The notes beneath the pieces are model-generated. The model searched no databases, had not been told where the DNA came from, and saw only the letters and a program-made list of their open reading frames with translations. The translations under genes and the position numbers were made by a program. This document shows, piece after piece, positions 61,146-64,000 of a DNA stretch of 64,000 bases; within the stretch, counting starts at the first letter, position 1, and each line of letters starts with the position of its first letter. The stretch lies in assembly GCA_036825615.1 (NCBI GenBank), contig DAISXY010000013.1:1-64000 (forward strand), given 5' to 3'. The DNA is from JAICXG01 sp036825615. GTDB lineage: Bacteria; Verrucomicrobiota; Verrucomicrobiia; Chthoniobacterales; UBA10450.

Positions 61146-62926
61146 CTGCATCCAACCAGGGCGGGCCTGCCGGAGTGCGTCGCTTCCGCACGCGCCTCTT
61201 TCTCACACTCATGGTGGTGGTCGTCGCGGTCACCTCGCTCGCGATTTATTTCGCGCAGGAACGGGCGGCAGCGGATGCGCGCACCGATCTCCAGGGCGAC
61301 TTCGAGCTGGAGATCGCCGCGCTCCATCGGCTCCAGGATTTGCGTTACGCGGCGGTGGCGGATCGTTCAAAGGCGCTCGCGCGCAATCCGCGCATCCATG
61401 CTGCGCTCGAGGATAACGCGCTCGACCTGCTTTACCCGAGCGCGCGCGAAGAGTTACGCGATGTGATGGATCAACCCGATGTCGCACACGCGCCCTCGGC
61501 CGAAGCGCTGCAGGCGCGGTTCTATCGTTTTCTCGATAGCCAAGGGAAAGTGCTCGTTCCTCACAACCAGGATGCGGGCAGGCTTTCCCCTGAGGAAGAG
61601 TCGCGCCTGGCTCTGCGCCGGCCGCCAGAGATTATGCAGACGGGCTATCTCACGCGGAAGAGATCGAAGCGCGAGCTGATGGTGGACGAATTGATCGCGA
61701 TGCCGATTCGTTCGACCGAGACCGGCGATGCCATCGCGGCCCTGGTGCTCGGATTTAAACCGGTGGAAACGATGGGGCGAGACACGAGCACTGGGATGAC
61801 AAACGGCATTTTGGTTGACGGTCAGTTGCAGCTCCCGGCATTCGATCCGGTCGCCGAAGCCCAGATTGCGCGCGAGGTGACGGAGGACCTGAAGCTGAGC
61901 AAAGGCCACGAGCAAAGCGTGCAGACCAACGTTGGCGGGATGCCGCACCTGCTGTTCTACAAACTCCTCAACCGCGGTTCCGATTATCCACCGGCCTACG
62001 AGGTTTGTGTTTATCCGCTCACGAGGCTGGTGGCGCGCCAGCGGCAGTTGCGCGTGGAGATTCTGGGCGCAGGCGGGCTCCTCCTGCTCGGAGGTTTTGT
62101 CGTTAGTCAGTTCCTTTCCCGCCGCCTCTCCCAGCCGGTCGAAGCCCTCGCCGTCGTCTCGGAGCAAAATCTCATGCAACGCCAGCGCGCGGAAGCAGAA
62201 TTGCAGACCACGGCGGAGGAATTGCAGCGCTCGGCGCGCTTCTCGGCCGATGCTTCGCATCAATTGAAAAGCCCGATCACGGTTCTGCGCGCCGGGCTTG
62301 ATTCGCTCCTCGCGCGCGAGGGATTTCCCAAGGAAGTCTACGAAGAAATCTCCGGGCTCATTCACCAGACCTACCGGCTCACGGGGGTGGTCGAAGACCT
62401 CCTTCTGCTCTCGCGGATGGATGCGGGGAAGTTACGCCTGCGGATGGAGAACGTTGATCTCACTCACCTGGTCGAGGAATGGATCGATGATCTGCAAGCC
62501 ATGCCGGAAGGCGCGGACCTGCGGGTCGAGACGAATATCCCGGCCGATCTCCAGATTGCCGGCGAAAAGAAGTTCACCGCACTTGTGGTCGAAAATCTTC
62601 TCGATAACGCCCGTAAGTATAACCGTCCCGGCGGCACGATCCGGATCAGCGCCCGTGCGGCCAAAGGCCAGGTGGAGTTCCGCGTTGCCAATACCGGTCG
62701 CGGGATTCCTCTCGAGGCGCAGCCTTATGTTTTCGAGCGATTCCATCGCGCCGGTGCAGGCGAAGAGATCGCGGGACACGGTCTTGGTTTGAACCTGGCG
62801 CGCGAGCTGGTGCGACTCCACGGCGGCGAACTGCGCCTCCTGCGCTCCGATCCGGAATGGACCGAATTCAGTGCGCTCTTTTTGCAGGCGGTGCCGGTCG
62901 GGCGGGCGGTCGCGGCCGGTAAATGA
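61142..62926 (+). CDS. Sensor histidine kinase 2
   Basis: 594 residues from the GTG at 61142, which overlaps the cupredoxin stop. A first membrane helix (about 20-38) is followed by a long periplasmic sensor region (about 40-300) and a second helix (ILGAGGLLLLGGFVVSQFL). The DHp has the His in SADASHQLKSPI, very similar to kinase 1. The HATPase has NLLDNARKYN and GHGLGLNLAREL. No regulator is adjacent on this strand, so it probably uses the OmpR-type regulator across the divergent gap or one elsewhere. Its stop overlaps the next gene by 4 bases. Confidence 0.93.
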   Translation: MTASNQGGPAGVRRFRTRLFLTLMVVVVAVTSLAIYFAQERAAADARTDLQGDFELEIAALHRLQDLRYAAVADRSKALARNPRIHAALEDNALDLLYPSAREELRDVMDQPDVAHAPSAEALQARFYRFLDSQGKVLVPHNQDAGRLSPEEESRLALRRPPEIMQTGYLTRKRSKRELMVDELIAMPIRSTETGDAIAALVLGFKPVETMGRDTSTGMTNGILVDGQLQLPAFDPVAEAQIAREVTEDLKLSKGHEQSVQTNVGGMPHLLFYKLLNRGSDYPPAYEVCVYPLTRLVARQRQLRVEILGAGGLLLLGGFVVSQFLSRRLSQPVEALAVVSEQNLMQRQRAEAELQTTAEELQRSARFSADASHQLKSPITVLRAGLDSLLAREGFPKEVYEEISGLIHQTYRLTGVVEDLLLLSRMDAGKLRLRMENVDLTHLVEEWIDDLQAMPEGADLRVETNIPADLQIAGEKKFTALVVENLLDNARKYNRPGGTIRISARAAKGQVEFRVANTGRGIPLEAQPYVFERFHRAGAGEEIAGHGLGLNLARELVRLHGGELRLLRSDPEWTEFSALFLQAVPVGRAVAAGK

Positions 62927-64000
62927 AACGCGCGCCCTGGCTGATTTTGCTCCTTGCCGCGGCGCCGGCTTTCGCAGCCGACGATGTTATCGACCTGGTC
63001 GACGACGCGCTCACGAGAAGTTTCTTTCACGATCAACTCCGCACCCGGCTGAGCGGCTTGCTCGACCTCGAGTACTATCATTTCCCGCAACCACCTCCGG
63101 GACTCATTCGAGCCAACGGTCACAATCTCTTCGCACCACGACTAAGCCTCTTCCTCGACGGGCAGGCCGGGGAAAAAATTTACTTCTTCGCCCAGGCGCG
63201 TTTCGACACCGGGTTCGACCCGACCGATCGCGGCGGACAAGCTCGGATGGATGAATATGCGCTCCGCATCACGCCTTGGAACGACGGGCGCTTTAATCTC
63301 CAGGTGGGAAAGTTCTCGACCGTCATCGGCGGCTGGGTCGCGCGCCATCTCTCATGGGAAAATCCATTCGTCAATGCGCCGCTGCCTTATGAGAATCCGA
63401 CCCTCGTTTCCGATCTTCAGGTGCCACTGACGGCGCAAAGCTTTCGCGCCGTTCCCGGTTTCGACAAGTATGAGTTTCTGCCGATTATCTGGGGGCCGGT
63501 TTATACAATCGGCGCTTCGGTCGCCGGACGGGTTGGGATTTTCGAATATGCGGCCGAGGTGAAAAACGCCGCCCTCTCCTCCCGGCCGGAGGCTTGGGAC
63601 GACTGGAACTTCAGCGATCCGGTGGGTGATTTTCGTGTCGGGTTCCGGCCTAACGAGGCTTGGAACATCGGGTTCTCCGCCGGAAGAGGGCCTTATCTGG
63701 CTTCTAATGCCCGACCCTTGCCGCCCGGGACTGACTCGGGCGACTTCGAACAATTTCTCCTCGGCCAGGATGTCAGTTACGCGCGCGGTCATTTGCAGAT
63801 TTGGGCGGAAGCCTTCGAAGCGCGCTTTGAGATCCCGCGCCTCGGGAATGCGGATGTTTTCGCCTACTATGTCGAGGCCAAATACAAGCTCACCCCGCAG
63901 CTCTTCGCCGCCCTGCGCTGGAACCAGGAGTTCTTCGACTCCGGCACTGACCCGCTCGGTCAGCCGATCGCCGATGGACACGATGTGACGCGGGTGGACA
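62923..64000 (+). CDS. Outer-membrane beta-barrel/porin-like protein (3' end beyond the window)
   Basis: The ATG at 62923 overlaps the kinase 2 stop (ATGA), and the frame is open to the window edge, giving at least 359 residues. A signal peptide (MKRAPWLILLLAAAPAFA) is followed by DDVIDLVDDALTRSFFHDQL and alternating-residue strands such as IYFFAQARFDTGF, FNLQVGKFSTVIGGW, WNIGFSAGRG and YYVEAKYKL, as in porins and phosphate-selective-porin-like barrels. With the cupredoxin and kinase 2 it forms a three-gene envelope operon. Substrate unknown and the C-terminal barrel end is missing. Confidence 0.82.
   Translation, partial: MKRAPWLILLLAAAPAFAADDVIDLVDDALTRSFFHDQLRTRLSGLLDLEYYHFPQPPPGLIRANGHNLFAPRLSLFLDGQAGEKIYFFAQARFDTGFDPTDRGGQARMDEYALRITPWNDGRFNLQVGKFSTVIGGWVARHLSWENPFVNAPLPYENPTLVSDLQVPLTAQSFRAVPGFDKYEFLPIIWGPVYTIGASVAGRVGIFEYAAEVKNAALSSRPEAWDDWNFSDPVGDFRVGFRPNEAWNIGFSAGRGPYLASNARPLPPGTDSGDFEQFLLGQDVSYARGHLQIWAEAFEARFEIPRLGNADVFAYYVEAKYKLTPQLFAALRWNQEFFDSGTDPLGQPIADGHDVTRVD

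Overview
The window looks like a chromosomal segment of a Verrucomicrobiota bacterium, probably near the soil Chthoniobacterales/Spartobacteria. This is an inference. It rests on a secreted protein with a VPDSG-type C-terminal sorting signal, secreted propellers whose C-terminal repeats are typical of that phylum, dispersed hairpin repeats with an ACAGGC/GCCTGT plus CCGGGC/GCCCGG core, and GC-rich coding with frequent GTG starts and 4-base ATGA/GTGA overlaps. I saw no rRNA, tRNA, CRISPR array, insertion sequence or prophage.

Layout. 0-9 kb is accessory: a hicBA toxin-antitoxin pair with a disrupted toxin, flanked by direct repeats; an HNH nuclease; a 1408-residue secreted propeller protein with Pro-Thr linkers; an MsrA-like protein lacking its catalytic cysteines; and a repeat-rich gap. 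9-14 kb is a divergent proteostasis block: SDR-HtrA-thioredoxin on the minus strand, Hsp20-Lon on the plus strand. At 14.3 kb lies a sorting-signal protein behind a sigma-54-like promoter.

15.4-27.4 kb is the most interesting part, a dense candidate lipid gene cluster. The plus strand carries an alpha-oxoamine synthase of the serine palmitoyltransferase/AONS family, a CDP-alcohol phosphatidyltransferase, a fatty-acid 2-hydroxylase-like enzyme and a GNAT-type acyltransferase candidate. Around these lie two paralogous radical SAM proteins, a nucleotidyltransferase-CDP-alcohol phosphatidyltransferase fusion, a free sugar/polyol-phosphate nucleotidyltransferase, an SDR reductase, a multi-pass flippase and a LolD-like ATPase. 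Together they could make, decorate and export a sphingolipid or other unusual membrane lipid.

27.8-52 kb holds mixed metabolic and envelope genes: a DJ-1/PfpI-YHS fusion, MBOAT and SGNH O-acylation partners, a glycine-zipper/histone H1-like protein, a GH15 glucoamylase operon, a CPBP protease, MOSC, amidase, APC and POT transporters, VOC, DinB (frameshifted), PhzF, a secreted sialidase-like protein, an SBP56/methanethiol oxidase homologue and a lone receiver. A 57-residue membrane protein with a strong ribosome binding site is also here.

52-64 kb holds a two-component system with divergent arms. An OmpR-type regulator and kinase read left toward two large secreted proteins (YCF48-like and PKD). 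A cupredoxin-like protein, a second kinase and a beta-barrel candidate read right. Three copies of a GTTAC-N6-GTTAC direct repeat with 11-base spacing sit in this block and are good candidates for the regulator's binding site.

Several genes (BamE-like lipoprotein, a winged-helix regulator, a propeller relic, DinB) appear frameshifted. Either they are decaying or the assembly has indel errors. The 9-mer GCCTAACGA and its 8-mer core are strikingly over-represented, mainly between 9 and 28 kb.
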